A model generated the notes under the pieces. That model was not told where the DNA came from, did not search any database, and saw only the letters and a program-made list of their open reading frames with translations. From Muribaculaceae bacterium (GTDB taxonomy: Bacteria; Bacteroidota; Bacteroidia; Bacteroidales; Muribaculaceae): a DNA stretch of 64,000 nucleotides. Positions 27,253 to 36,308 of this stretch are shown here, piece by piece (within the stretch, counting starts at the first letter, position 1; the number at the start of each line of letters is the position of its first letter). A program made the position numbers and the translations under genes. The DNA lies in contig JAFLTY010000001.1 in NCBI GenBank assembly GCA_022509065.1, positions 62,001 through 126,000 of the forward strand, written 5' to 3'.

Positions 27253-27909
27253 TCACCGATGTCTATTCGTAGACAGGTTGGCCAATGGCACATAGACTAT
27301 CTCCTTTGAATCAAAGAAACTCTCGGTAAAAAATTCGTTGACTGGGAAAGTAAGAACTTGACCCGTAAAACGGCCACATTCTTCACTTATATCGCCGCCC
27401 TTAAGACATATCAAGCCGTTTGGATAACGATTGAAACAATGGTCATTAATATTTCGACGACAAATTTTTATCAATTCGTCGAGCGGCATGACAGCACGGC
27501 TTACAGCATAATCAAATTTTTCTTTGCACTCCCTCATGTCGCCGTGTTGAAAAGTGACATTTTCAAGACCTATTGTCTTAGCTATCTCATCAGCAACACG
27601 TAATTTTTTAACTATGCGGTCTACTAAATGAAAAGAGGCCTCAGGATAAAGTATAGCCAATGGTATTGCAGGGAAACCTCCGCCTGTACCAATGTCCACA
27701 AAGCGCGTATTGGGTTCGATGTCTCCTAAAAATGCCGCTATAGATAAAGAATGAAGAACGTGGTGTAAATAAAGGTTATCAATATCTTTACGAGATATGA
27801 CGTTAATTTTACTATTCCAATCTCTATACAAATCACCTAACGCCTCGAATTGAGACAATTGCTGTTGATTTAAATTTGGAAAATATTTAACGATGCTGTC
27901 AGTGTTCAT
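27253..27909 (-). CDS. rsmG: 16S rRNA (guanine527-N7)-methyltransferase
   Basis: 218 residues, the usual size. The SAM-binding motif VDIGTGGGFPAIPLAI is at about 69-84, then HLVDRIVKKLRV (about 95-106), and VSRAV near 135, as in RsmG/GidB. It methylates 16S rRNA at G527. An upstream promoter (28005-27974) fits the consensus with a 20-base spacer, giving a leader of about 60 bases. Confidence 0.95.
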   Translation of the reverse strand: MNTDSIVKYFPNLNQQQLSQFEALGDLYRDWNSKINVISRKDIDNLYLHHVLHSLSIAAFLGDIEPNTRFVDIGTGGGFPAIPLAILYPEASFHLVDRIVKKLRVADEIAKTIGLENVTFQHGDMRECKEKFDYAVSRAVMPLDELIKICRRNINDHCFNRYPNGLICLKGGDISEECGRFTGQVLTFPVNEFFTESFFDSKEIVYVPLANLSTNRHR

Positions 27910-27973
27910 TCAAGAAGCAAAAAACGACGAATATGATATGAACTTTTTTCGTCGTGGTTTGTTATACTGGTAG

Positions 27974-28005
27974 CAAAATTACAATTTGTGTGCGTCATGT
28001 CCAAA
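27974..28005 (-). promoter_or_regulatory. Promoter of rsmG
   Basis: On the minus strand TTTG (28005-28002) and TAATTTTG (27981-27974) are 20 bases apart, close to the phylum consensus. Confidence 0.6.
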
Positions 28006-28046
28006 CAAAACGACCTAAAAGTGACCATTCCGTATTGTTTGCACTC

Positions 28047-28076
28047 CACTAAATTGAAATTTAGTGATTATATTTG
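28047..28076 (+). promoter_or_regulatory. Palindromic operator candidate touching the -7 box of the cvfB-like gene
   Basis: CACTAAATT (28047-28055) and AATTTAGTG (28058-28066) are perfect inverted arms with a 2-base centre. Two bases later the box TATATTTG (28069-28076) fits TAnnTTTG. No consensus -33 is present at the usual spacing; the palindrome fills that area. This is the classical position for a dimeric repressor or an activator replacing the -33 element. Confidence 0.55.
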
Positions 28077-28223
28077 CAAACTCGGAGATAAATCAAAAAT
28101 ATAGACACCTCTTTTTGCGATTATATTTCATATTTAATTTATTTTCAATGAAACAGATTCGCATACATTCTTTTTTTCGCAGTCATTTTCCCAAATATTC
28201 ATTTTTTGTAATAACAAAGACAC

Positions 28224-29066
28224 ATGATACAGATTGGCAACTACAACACATTAATTATAGACCGTTTTGTTGAATTCGGTGCATACTTAAAAGAATCGTC
28301 CGACAGTTCGAAGGGAGAAGTACTCTTGCCACGACGTTATGTGGATGACGATATGCGTGAAGGTGATGAATTAACTGTTTTTGTTTATACCGATTCTGAA
28401 GATCGTCCTGTAGCCACCTTAGAGCAGCCTTATGCTCACGTGGGACAATTCGCTTTCTTACAGACCGCTCAGGTAAACCGAGTGGGAGCTTTTCTGGACT
28501 GGGGACTGCAAAAAAACTTGTTAGTACCGTTCAAGGAACAGAAAATAAAGATGTTTCCTGGAGGGATTTATCTTGTATATATTTATCTTGACCACAACTC
28601 GAAACGCGTCGTAGCCTCGGCTAAAATCGAAAAGTTTCTTGACAATGTCATTCCAACCTACAACAAGAACGATAAAGTAGATGCCCTTATAATCGGGCGT
28701 AATCCTTTGGGATACACGGCTATAGTTGACAATTTGCATCGTGGGCTCATATATGAAAACGAGATATATCAGCCTCTTGAGATAGGTAGCCACGTCACTG
28801 CTTTTGTAAAAAATGTACGTGATGAAGACGGTAAACTTGATCTAAGCCTCAACAACCCTGACACCCTCCTTCGTATAGAAAAGATAGGTGAAACTATTCT
28901 TGACATCCTGCATCGCGACACTTTCCGCATAAGCGAAAAAGCATCGGCAGACGTTATCAAAGAGATTTTCCATTGCTCAAAGAAAGATTTTAAAAAGGCC
29001 GTCGGTTTATTGTACCGAGAGCGAAAGATTGTCATTGATGATAAAGGCATAGTTGAACTCGCATAG
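28224..29066 (+). CDS. cvfB: CvfB-like S1 RNA-binding protein
   Basis: 280 residues. Tandem S1-type OB domains start at about residues 5, 70 and 145 (AFLDWGLQKNLLVPF is a typical S1 strand pattern), followed by a C-terminal winged-helix segment (KEIFHCSKKDFKKAVGLLYR). This is the domain order of CvfB/YitL proteins. Family knowledge: CvfB binds RNA and affects virulence gene expression in Staphylococcus; the role in this phylum is unknown. The ATG at 28224 is used because homologous S1 residues begin right after it. The likely promoter is 150 bases upstream and has a palindrome beside it. Confidence 0.88.
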   Translation: MIQIGNYNTLIIDRFVEFGAYLKESSDSSKGEVLLPRRYVDDDMREGDELTVFVYTDSEDRPVATLEQPYAHVGQFAFLQTAQVNRVGAFLDWGLQKNLLVPFKEQKIKMFPGGIYLVYIYLDHNSKRVVASAKIEKFLDNVIPTYNKNDKVDALIIGRNPLGYTAIVDNLHRGLIYENEIYQPLEIGSHVTAFVKNVRDEDGKLDLSLNNPDTLLRIEKIGETILDILHRDTFRISEKASADVIKEIFHCSKKDFKKAVGLLYRERKIVIDDKGIVELA

Positions 29067-29213
29067 TACCGCCTTACAAAATGAAGGCCTCTGCGAGAAA
29101 ATTTTAACGCCCCTAAGATGCTGAAGTTTATTTAGAGCAGGTTCGGCTATAAGCGCTTTAAGACGTTTTTTATAATAAGTGTGACGGTTTGACGTTAGTA
29201 AGTTTGGGATTGT

Positions 29214-29244
29214 TTTGACAATTCGCAAAAAATTGCTATATTTG
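29214..29244 (+). promoter_or_regulatory. Consensus promoter six bases before a start codon
   Basis: TTTG (29214-29217), a 19-base spacer, and TATATTTG (29237-29244) are an exact match to the Bacteroidota consensus. Only TAAACT separates the -7 box from the ATG at 29251, so transcription is predicted to start at or within a few bases of the start codon. Confidence 0.75.
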
Positions 29245-29250
29245 TAAACT

Positions 29251-30591
29251 ATGCTCAAACATTGTCTCACATTAGGAATCATATTTTTTGTAAGCCTCAC
29301 TGCGAAGAGCGCCATCGATATCGATGGTACGCGTTATGTTGACTTGACACCTGCTGCATCGACCGGCTTGGAAAAAGTCTTTGTAGTTGAGGACGGTCAG
29401 GTAGCCTCCATCACTTACACGGCTCAAAGCGTACAAGCTTCGTCTTCAGTGAAGTGGTATAAATTCAGTGCTTTGGGAGGTGGCTATGCCGAACCTGTCG
29501 CCGATGTCGAATATGTTAATAACAAAACGACAGTGCGAGGTCTTTCTTCCGACATTGGTTACATAGTAGAGGATGGCGGCAGACAAATAGCCTTTTGGGT
29601 AGTAAATTACGCCAATCATCACCCTACACTTACCTCGCTTACCATAAGTGCCAATAGCGAATGCGATCGCGTGACTTTCAATACCACGGGTTCGTTTGAT
29701 CGCATTGTTTATTATTCAGTAAACGGCGCTCCAACTGAAGTGGATCGCGACATTACACTAACTTATAATGATCTGGAGTTTCATTCAATAGACGACGCTG
29801 ACGGGTACTGGACAGTTTATGAACATCAAGTGCATTTTCCCTATATCACGAATGCCGTTTCAACACAAGCGCCTCTATGTAACACCGCATTCAAACTGTC
29901 AGGCGACATGTTTCTTAAAGCTTGGGGTGAACCCGTAGAGATAGAGACATCAGAATACATAACAAGCCGCGTGGAAGCTGTTACATCAGCACAGCAGCTA
30001 TTGAGAGATAATGACAACGAACAACAAGATGCTAACTCCGGTTTGGGAGGCTCGGCACCTTGCGATATTACATTCAGCGCGATACCTACTGACGCAGCTT
30101 TGTTCCGCGAGTGGCAATTTTCAGAAACGGAAGATTTCATCGATGTCTTGTATAGATTCAACGAAGATGTATTCACGTACACTTTCACCGAAGCCGGAAC
30201 TACATATGTTAAATATGTATGTGCCGACGCTATCGGGAACTGCACCTTTGAAGGAGATGTCTATACTGTTTCTATTGGCGAATCCAAACTATTGTGTCCC
30301 AATGCTTTCAGCCCTCATAATGAAGATGGTGTCAATGACTTGTGGAAAGTAAGCTATTCATCTCTAATTTCCTACGAATGCCACATATTCAACAGATGGG
30401 GCAAAGAGCTTTTCTCTTCGACAAATCCTGCGGAAGGTTGGGACGGTAGAATAGGCGGCAAGTTTGTTCCGTCTGGCGTGTATTTCTATGTCATCAAAGC
30501 CGAAGGAGCCGACGGCAAGAAATATAGCTTGAAGGGGGACATAAACATAGTCGGTTCTAAATTGAAACCTACGACCGGCGCTGAAGAATAA
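29251..30591 (+). CDS. Exported protein with T9SS type B (CHU_C-like) sorting domain
   Basis: 446 residues. The signal peptide is MLKHCLTLGIIFFVSLTAKS. Residues about 25-340 are beta-rich with Ig-like character and no family I recognise. Residues about 348-440 form the gliding-motility/CHU_C C-terminal domain: CPNAFSPHNEDGVNDLWKV, IFNRWGKELF, WDG, FVPSGVYFYVIKA and a final GDINIVGS strand. This domain is a T9SS secretion signal of type B and is restricted to Bacteroidota. The protein is probably cell-surface exposed. The gene for a lytic transglycosylase lipoprotein follows after 24 bases and is probably co-transcribed. Confidence 0.88.
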   Translation: MLKHCLTLGIIFFVSLTAKSAIDIDGTRYVDLTPAASTGLEKVFVVEDGQVASITYTAQSVQASSSVKWYKFSALGGGYAEPVADVEYVNNKTTVRGLSSDIGYIVEDGGRQIAFWVVNYANHHPTLTSLTISANSECDRVTFNTTGSFDRIVYYSVNGAPTEVDRDITLTYNDLEFHSIDDADGYWTVYEHQVHFPYITNAVSTQAPLCNTAFKLSGDMFLKAWGEPVEIETSEYITSRVEAVTSAQQLLRDNDNEQQDANSGLGGSAPCDITFSAIPTDAALFREWQFSETEDFIDVLYRFNEDVFTYTFTEAGTTYVKYVCADAIGNCTFEGDVYTVSIGESKLLCPNAFSPHNEDGVNDLWKVSYSSLISYECHIFNRWGKELFSSTNPAEGWDGRIGGKFVPSGVYFYVIKAEGADGKKYSLKGDINIVGSKLKPTTGAEE

Positions 30592-30615
30592 AACATCGCC
30601 ACATATTTGATAATA

Positions 30616-31569
30616 ATGAAGACCATAATTAAACATACTCTCCTTTTTTACATTATAATTATATTTTCAGCTGGCTGTTCAACCACGATGTATGCCCAGG
30701 ACAGCGAGTCGACGATGACTCCAGCCCTATCGCCCGCAGTACCAGATGAGGTAACTTTCTGTGGTAAACCCATCAGTCTGGACAGAGCCGATATGTTCGA
30801 ACGATTTGACCGAGAACTGACCTCTCTTGTTTACAGCCATTCGACCACGTTGCTTTTGCTTAAACGAGCCAATAAATATTTTCCCGTAATGGCCCCCATC
30901 CTCAAAGCAAATGGCATTCCTGAGGATTTCTTATATCTCGCATGTGTTGAGAGCAGCTTGAATCACCGCGCCCTCTCACCGGCAAAGGCTGCAGGATTTT
31001 GGCAATTCATTCCGGCTACCGCCAAAGAATACGGACTTGAAGTGAGCGATGATGTAGATGAACGATTCGATTTGGAAAAATCGACACTTGCTGCTTGCAA
31101 GTTTTTTAAAAAGGCATACGCCCGATACGGAGACTGGCCGACCGTAATGGCAGCTTTTAACGGCGGCATGGCACGCATAACAAAGGAACTCGGCAAACAA
31201 CAACAGGACACCTCTTTTGATATATATCTTACCGAGGAGACCTCACGCTACGTTTTCCGAATCATGGCTTTAGAGTATCTTTTCTCCGACCCTGCACGTT
31301 TCGGCTTTATTTTAGCCCCAGAACAGCTATATCAACCTACCGATTGCGATATTGTTACTGTGGACGGACCTATAGAGGACTGGAGCACATGGGCACTTGA
31401 ACATGGAGTGAGTTACGCCCAACTTAGAGAAGAAAATCCGTGGATAAGAGCAAAAGAAATGACAAACAAAGATAATAAGACATATACCGTCAAGATTCCC
31501 TCAAAAAATTCACTCTATCGAAGTACCAATAATATAAAAGTATTTAATGATAGATGGGTGAAAGAATGA
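30616..31569 (+). CDS. Membrane-bound lytic murein transglycosylase (MltD-like lipoprotein)
   Basis: 317 residues from the ATG at 30616; an in-frame TTG nine bases earlier is less likely. The lipoprotein signal ends in SAGC (Cys about 21). The SLT domain spans about 100-220: CVESSLN (catalytic Glu near 112), SPAKAAGFWQFIPATAKEYG, and AAFNGGMARI. The C-terminus (about 245-315) is short and LysM-like. It cleaves peptidoglycan glycan strands, releasing 1,6-anhydro products, at the outer-membrane face. It is in an operon with the preceding T9SS-sorted protein. Confidence 0.9.
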   Translation: MKTIIKHTLLFYIIIIFSAGCSTTMYAQDSESTMTPALSPAVPDEVTFCGKPISLDRADMFERFDRELTSLVYSHSTTLLLLKRANKYFPVMAPILKANGIPEDFLYLACVESSLNHRALSPAKAAGFWQFIPATAKEYGLEVSDDVDERFDLEKSTLAACKFFKKAYARYGDWPTVMAAFNGGMARITKELGKQQQDTSFDIYLTEETSRYVFRIMALEYLFSDPARFGFILAPEQLYQPTDCDIVTVDGPIEDWSTWALEHGVSYAQLREENPWIRAKEMTNKDNKTYTVKIPSKNSLYRSTNNIKVFNDRWVKE

Positions 31570-31587
31570 TGTTGGATATATAATATT

Positions 31588-34512
31588 ATGAACGAACACA
31601 TGAGTAAAAAAGACATACAAAAAAATACCGAAAAATCACCTCTTAACCCGGTGGATGGCTTTACAGAAACATCCAGGGTGCAGGATACATCCGGCGATGA
31701 CGGTTCTGAAAGTATCGAAGTCATCGGAGCCAGGGTACACAACTTAAAAAATGTCGATGTATCAATACCACGCAATACTTTGACTGTCATAACCGGTCTA
31801 AGCGGAAGTGGCAAATCAAGTCTGGCCTTTGACACGATATTCGCTGAAGGCCAAAGAAGATATATCGAAACATTCTCGAGCTATGCACGCAACCTGCTTG
31901 GGACTATGGAGCGTCCGGACGTTGACAAAATCACCGGTCTAAGTCCCGTTATAGCTATAGAACAGAAAACTACAAATCGAAATCCACGTTCGACGATAGG
32001 CACTACCACAGAGATATATGATTTCTTGAGATTGCTTTATGCGAAAGCTGCCACACCGCGAAGCTACATCACGGGTAAAGCCATGATAAAATATACGCGC
32101 GAAAAAATCATATCGTTGGTGCTTGAAAAATATGCCAACAAGAAAATTTTGATTCTTGCGCCCTTAGTGCATAACCGTAAAGGACACTATAAGGAACTTT
32201 TCGAGACACTATTGAAAAAGGGTTATCTAAATGTGCGTGTTGACGGCGAGATGCGTGAAATAGTTCCGGGAATGAAACTGGAACGATACAAGAACCACTC
32301 GATAGAGCTTGTAATAGACAAACTCAAGGTTACAGAAAAAGACGAGGAACGTTTACGTTCTACAGTTGAAACCGCACTTACGCAGGGAGACAAACAGATG
32401 CTGATTTATGACATTGAAGCAGATGTTATATCACATTTCTCCCAATCACTTATGGATCCGGAAACGGGTCTTTCTTACCGCGAGCCTGCACCTCACAATT
32501 TTTCTTTTAACTCGCCTCTTGGAGCGTGTCCTACTTGTAACGGCCTGGGATATGTGAACGTTATAGACCGCGAAAAAGTAATTCCCGACACGAGCATCAG
32601 TATTCATAACGGCGGAATTGCACCATTAGGTAAGTATAAAAATACAATGATTTTCTGGCAAATAGACGCTATATGCCAGAAATACGGTTTTTCAATAAAC
32701 ACCCCAATAGCTGAACTGTCTGAAGAATGCCTTAATGCGATACTTAACGGAACCACCGACAGACTGACTATCAAGAACGAGACACTTTCGACTTATAATT
32801 ATTTTTCGACCTACGAAGGCATTTTTAAATATCTTGAAATGCAACAGGACGAAGATGCAGGAGCGACAGCAAAAAAATGGGTAGACCAATATTATTCTCG
32901 TTCGGTGTGTCCTGCCTGTCATGGCGACCGATTAAACAAAGAAGCTCTGCATTTCTTCATCGGAGACAAGAATATAGCTGATTTGACCTCAATGGACATT
33001 TCGGCACTCTATGAATGGACAAAAACGGCAAGTGATTTGATCGATCCCCAACTCAAAACTGTGGGAGATGAAATATTTAAGGAGATTAATCATCGATTAA
33101 AGTTTTTATGTGATGTCGGTCTTGATTACCTGCAACTGAATCGCGGTTCTGCAACTCTTTCAGGAGGTGAAAGCCAACGCATCCGTTTGGCAACCCAAAT
33201 GGGCTCTGAACTGGTCAACGTGCTTTACATACTTGACGAACCGAGTATCGGACTGCATCAAAAAGACAATCGGCGATTGATTGATTCTCTGAAAAGACTT
33301 AAGGAAGCCGACAATTCGGTCATTGTAGTGGAACACGATAAAGATATCATGCTTGACGCCGATTATATAGTTGACGTAGGTCCACGCGCTGGTCGATTCG
33401 GCGGAAATATAGTATTCCAAGGCACCCCCACACAACTCCTGAAAGCCGACACACTGACAGCCCAATATCTTAAAGGCGAAAAAAATATCGAAGTGCCTCC
33501 CACAAGAAGAGCCGGAAACGGTAAAACACTGAAGCTCACCGGCGCCACAGGACATAACCTCCGGGATGTGACTTTAGAACTGCCATTGGGTACGCTGACC
33601 TGCATCAGCGGAGTTTCCGGAAGTGGTAAATCAAGTTTGATAAACGGCACATTGGTTCCTGCTCTATCCAAACATTTTTATCGATCGATTGCAGAACCGC
33701 TGCCTTATAAGAGTTTGGATGGGCTTGATAATATTGACAAAATAATCACTGTCGATCAGTCTCCTCTCGGCAAGACTCCCCGTTCTAACCCGGCTACTTA
33801 TACCGGAGTGTTTAGCGATATACGTTCGTTGTTTGTAGGTCTGCCCGAGTCTAAAATACGTGGATACAAACCCGGCAGATTCTCGTTCAATGTTAACGGC
33901 GGCCGATGTGAGGCTTGTAACGGCAACGGTTATCGAACTATAGAGATGAATTTTTTGCCCGATGTATTGGTTCCCTGCGAGGTATGTCACGGCAAGCGAT
34001 ATAATCGCGAAACCCTTGAGGTGCGATTCAAAGGCAAGTCGATTGCCGATGTTCTGGATATGACCATTGACAGAGCCGTAGAGTTTTTTGAGAATGTCCC
34101 GCAAATCCTTAAGAAACTAAAAGTTCTCCAAGAAATAGGATTGGGATATATAAAGCTGGGACAACCATCCTCAACCTTGTCAGGAGGAGAAAACCAACGC
34201 GTCAAACTTGCCACAGAACTGGCAAAAAAAGATACCGGCAAGACATTGTTTGTCTTGGACGAACCCACAACAGGTCTTCATTTCGAGGATATTCGTACGC
34301 TCTTGTCCATTCTTCAACGACTTGTTGAGAGAGGCAACACGGTACTTGTCATTGAGCACAATTTGGATGTGATTAAAAGCGCCGATTACCTTATAGACAT
34401 GGGACCCGGTGGAGGCTGCCACGGTGGCACTATTGTGAATGCCGGCACTCCCGAACAAATAGCTGAGTCAGAGTCACCCACCGCTCCTTTCCTAAGACAG
34501 GAGCTTAATTAG
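31588..34512 (+). CDS. uvrA: UvrABC excinuclease subunit A
   Basis: 974 residues. Two ABC ATPase units are present: Walker A GLSGSGKSS (about 71-79) and GVSGSGKSSL (about 675-684), signatures LSGGESQRIRLA (about 525) and LSGGENQRVKLA (about 865), and Walker B regions YILDEPSIGLH and FVLDEPTTGLH. Zinc-finger cysteines appear in CPTCNGLGY (about 313) and the CEACNGNGYRTIEMNFLPD block (about 774). It recognises damaged DNA with UvrB. There is a roughly 45-residue extension before the conserved start (IEVIGARVHNLKN), charged and of no known role. It starts 18 bases after the transglycosylase gene. Confidence 0.98.
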   Translation: MNEHMSKKDIQKNTEKSPLNPVDGFTETSRVQDTSGDDGSESIEVIGARVHNLKNVDVSIPRNTLTVITGLSGSGKSSLAFDTIFAEGQRRYIETFSSYARNLLGTMERPDVDKITGLSPVIAIEQKTTNRNPRSTIGTTTEIYDFLRLLYAKAATPRSYITGKAMIKYTREKIISLVLEKYANKKILILAPLVHNRKGHYKELFETLLKKGYLNVRVDGEMREIVPGMKLERYKNHSIELVIDKLKVTEKDEERLRSTVETALTQGDKQMLIYDIEADVISHFSQSLMDPETGLSYREPAPHNFSFNSPLGACPTCNGLGYVNVIDREKVIPDTSISIHNGGIAPLGKYKNTMIFWQIDAICQKYGFSINTPIAELSEECLNAILNGTTDRLTIKNETLSTYNYFSTYEGIFKYLEMQQDEDAGATAKKWVDQYYSRSVCPACHGDRLNKEALHFFIGDKNIADLTSMDISALYEWTKTASDLIDPQLKTVGDEIFKEINHRLKFLCDVGLDYLQLNRGSATLSGGESQRIRLATQMGSELVNVLYILDEPSIGLHQKDNRRLIDSLKRLKEADNSVIVVEHDKDIMLDADYIVDVGPRAGRFGGNIVFQGTPTQLLKADTLTAQYLKGEKNIEVPPTRRAGNGKTLKLTGATGHNLRDVTLELPLGTLTCISGVSGSGKSSLINGTLVPALSKHFYRSIAEPLPYKSLDGLDNIDKIITVDQSPLGKTPRSNPATYTGVFSDIRSLFVGLPESKIRGYKPGRFSFNVNGGRCEACNGNGYRTIEMNFLPDVLVPCEVCHGKRYNRETLEVRFKGKSIADVLDMTIDRAVEFFENVPQILKKLKVLQEIGLGYIKLGQPSSTLSGGENQRVKLATELAKKDTGKTLFVLDEPTTGLHFEDIRTLLSILQRLVERGNTVLVIEHNLDVIKSADYLIDMGPGGGCHGGTIVNAGTPEQIAESESPTAPFLRQELN

Positions 34513-34616
34513 ACCTTTTGCAGAGATAATAGTGAACACACCATCCCAGAGATGAAACTTGTTGTCTCGATGATAAGTTATGATTAGCGGAATATAATGC
34601 GGCTTTTTTATTGCGG

Positions 34617-34647
34617 TTTGCCGAACCAAAAAAAATAGTTAACTTTG
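34617..34647 (+). promoter_or_regulatory. Promoter of the twin-barrel/PCMD operon
   Basis: TTTG (34617-34620), 19 bases, TAACTTTG (34640-34647): exact consensus. The predicted leader is about 40 bases to the ATG at 34692. Confidence 0.75.
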
Positions 34648-34691
34648 TAAGCGACAAAAAGCAAACGCCGTAATATATTCCAATGTAAATC

Positions 34692-35459
34692 ATGAAGTTG
34701 AATATATCATTAAAGAATATTTTGAAACGGACATCCCGACAGGTGTTTGTGCTTGTAATTTTATTTATCTCTCTTCATGTATATGGTCAGAAGCAATGGA
34801 GCCGCGACATCGAACAGTCCGTATTTGTTCCAAAAGGCCAATGGATTACAGGGGTCAGCGTGAGCTATTCTGTTTCTAATCAAGATCACTATCAATTTAT
34901 CGTCTTTGAAAACATCAACGGAGACACCTATTCTTTCAAGGTGAGTCCGATGGTGATGTATTGTTTCAAAGATAATTTAGCCGCAGGAGCACGAATAGCT
35001 TATTCACGCAGCCGAACATCGCTTGACGGAGCTTCTGTAGTATTAGGTTCTGACACCAATTATGATATTGACAATTTGTTTTCCATATCGCAGGATTGGT
35101 ATGGCACAGCAGCGTTCCGCAACTATATCAATTTAGGGAACTCGACTCGTTTCGGCTTGTTCAACGAGTGTCAGATACAGGTTGGCGGCGGTCAATCAAA
35201 ATTGGTAAGTGGAGTTGGAGAAAGCCTTTCGGGTACTTATGAAAAAAACGTGTCGCTTAATATCGGCCTGTCACCCGGTTTGGTAATGTTCCTTAACAAT
35301 TATTCGGCCATAGAGGTAAATGTCGGTGTTCTCGGGTTTAATTACTCGCATACACGCTCGACAACCGACCAAATATATATCGCCAACCGATCGACAAAGT
35401 CGGCTAACTTTAAAGTCAATCTTTTCTCAATAATGTTTGGTGCTACTTTTTATTTGTAA
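34692..35459 (+). CDS. Outer-membrane beta-barrel protein, first of two paralogues
   Basis: 255 residues. The signal peptide VFVLVILFISLHVYG follows a basic N-terminus. The rest alternates hydrophobic and polar residues as in a barrel of about 8-10 strands (GVSVSYSVSN, AAGARIAYSRSR, SRFGLF-type strands) and ends in aromatic FGATFYL, a typical outer-membrane terminal strand. It shares its layout with the next gene: VPKGQW... / IPRGRW..., the AFRNYINLGNSTRFGLFNE block and the SLNIGLSPGLVMF block. First gene of a four-gene run. Function unknown. Confidence 0.78.
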   Translation: MKLNISLKNILKRTSRQVFVLVILFISLHVYGQKQWSRDIEQSVFVPKGQWITGVSVSYSVSNQDHYQFIVFENINGDTYSFKVSPMVMYCFKDNLAAGARIAYSRSRTSLDGASVVLGSDTNYDIDNLFSISQDWYGTAAFRNYINLGNSTRFGLFNECQIQVGGGQSKLVSGVGESLSGTYEKNVSLNIGLSPGLVMFLNNYSAIEVNVGVLGFNYSHTRSTTDQIYIANRSTKSANFKVNLFSIMFGATFYL

Positions 35460-35465
35460 ACGGCC

Positions 35466-36308
35466 ATGAAAAAGTTACTGATATTATTGATAGCAATCCT
35501 TGCTTGCACAACGGGACTCGATGCTCGACAGATTGTACTTAAAAGCGAACGTTCGTCTTCGGAATTGACCGAAGAAGACGAAAAGGTGATAGTTGACGGC
35601 GATACAGTAAGCATGATATTGCCTGAACGTAATCTTGGACGTTATGACCGTGGACTTTACAATTACCTTTTTATACCTCGCGGTCGATGGGCATTCGGAT
35701 TGACAGCCTCGTACGGCGAATTGAACACCGAGGACATCCAGATTCTGAACATGCTTAAAAACTTTGATTTTAACGGAAAAATATATTCCCTAAATCCCAC
35801 TATAAGTTATTTCATAAAGCATAATCAATCGGTTGGACTCCGCTTTACTTATTCGCGTGGCGACGCAGGATTGGCTAATTTATCAGTGGATATCGACGAG
35901 GATATGAATTTTTCGATTCGCGACGTATCATATATAACTGAAACATTTGCAGCCGGAGTTTTTTACCGAAACTATGTCGGATTAGGCAAGTCAAAACGTT
36001 TTGGGGTTTTCAATGAAGTGGATTTGAACTTTCAGACAGGTAACAACCGCTTTTCCCGTATATACAACGAAGAACTGAAGGAAACACATACTGAGGTTGT
36101 TCAAGCATCGCTTAATTTCAGTCCCGGTGTTGCAGTCTTTATTCAAGATTATGTGGCGTTCAACGTATCCTTTGGCATATTTGGTCTGAAATGGAGAAAA
36201 GAGCATCAGTTGACCGACGGCGTGGATGAAGGCTCTCGATTTTCGAGCGGAGCTAATTTCCGTTTCAATATTTTTAATATCAATTTTGGCTTAATGGTCG
36301 TAATATGA
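35466..36308 (+). CDS. Outer-membrane beta-barrel protein, second paralogue
   Basis: 280 residues. The signal peptide is MKKLLILLIAILACTTGLDA, then about 45 charged residues absent from its paralogue. The barrel shares FIPRGRWAFGLTASYG, FYRNYVGLGKSKRFGVFNE and SLNFSPGVAVFIQDYVAFNV with the upstream gene, so the pair arose by tandem duplication. The final strand is FNINFGLMVVI. It starts 6 bases after the first paralogue and overlaps the PCMD gene by 4 bases (ATGA), so the three are translated together. Confidence 0.78.
   Translation: MKKLLILLIAILACTTGLDARQIVLKSERSSSELTEEDEKVIVDGDTVSMILPERNLGRYDRGLYNYLFIPRGRWAFGLTASYGELNTEDIQILNMLKNFDFNGKIYSLNPTISYFIKHNQSVGLRFTYSRGDAGLANLSVDIDEDMNFSIRDVSYITETFAAGVFYRNYVGLGKSKRFGVFNEVDLNFQTGNNRFSRIYNEELKETHTEVVQASLNFSPGVAVFIQDYVAFNVSFGIFGLKWRKEHQLTDGVDEGSRFSSGANFRFNIFNINFGLMVVI

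Larger units (their letters stand above)
27910..28223. other. Divergent intergenic region rsmG / cvfB-like
   Basis: 314 bases holding the rsmG promoter (28005-27974), a 20-bp palindrome (28047-28066) touching a rightward -7 box (28069-28076), and then an AT-rich leader of about 140 bases. A 69-codon frame from 28064 crosses the -7 box and has no recognisable features, so I do not call it. Confidence 0.6.

Noticed and set aside
28064..28273. 69-codon frame upstream of the cvfB-like gene
   Set aside because: It begins inside the palindrome and crosses the -7 box, then overlaps the real gene in another frame; no features.
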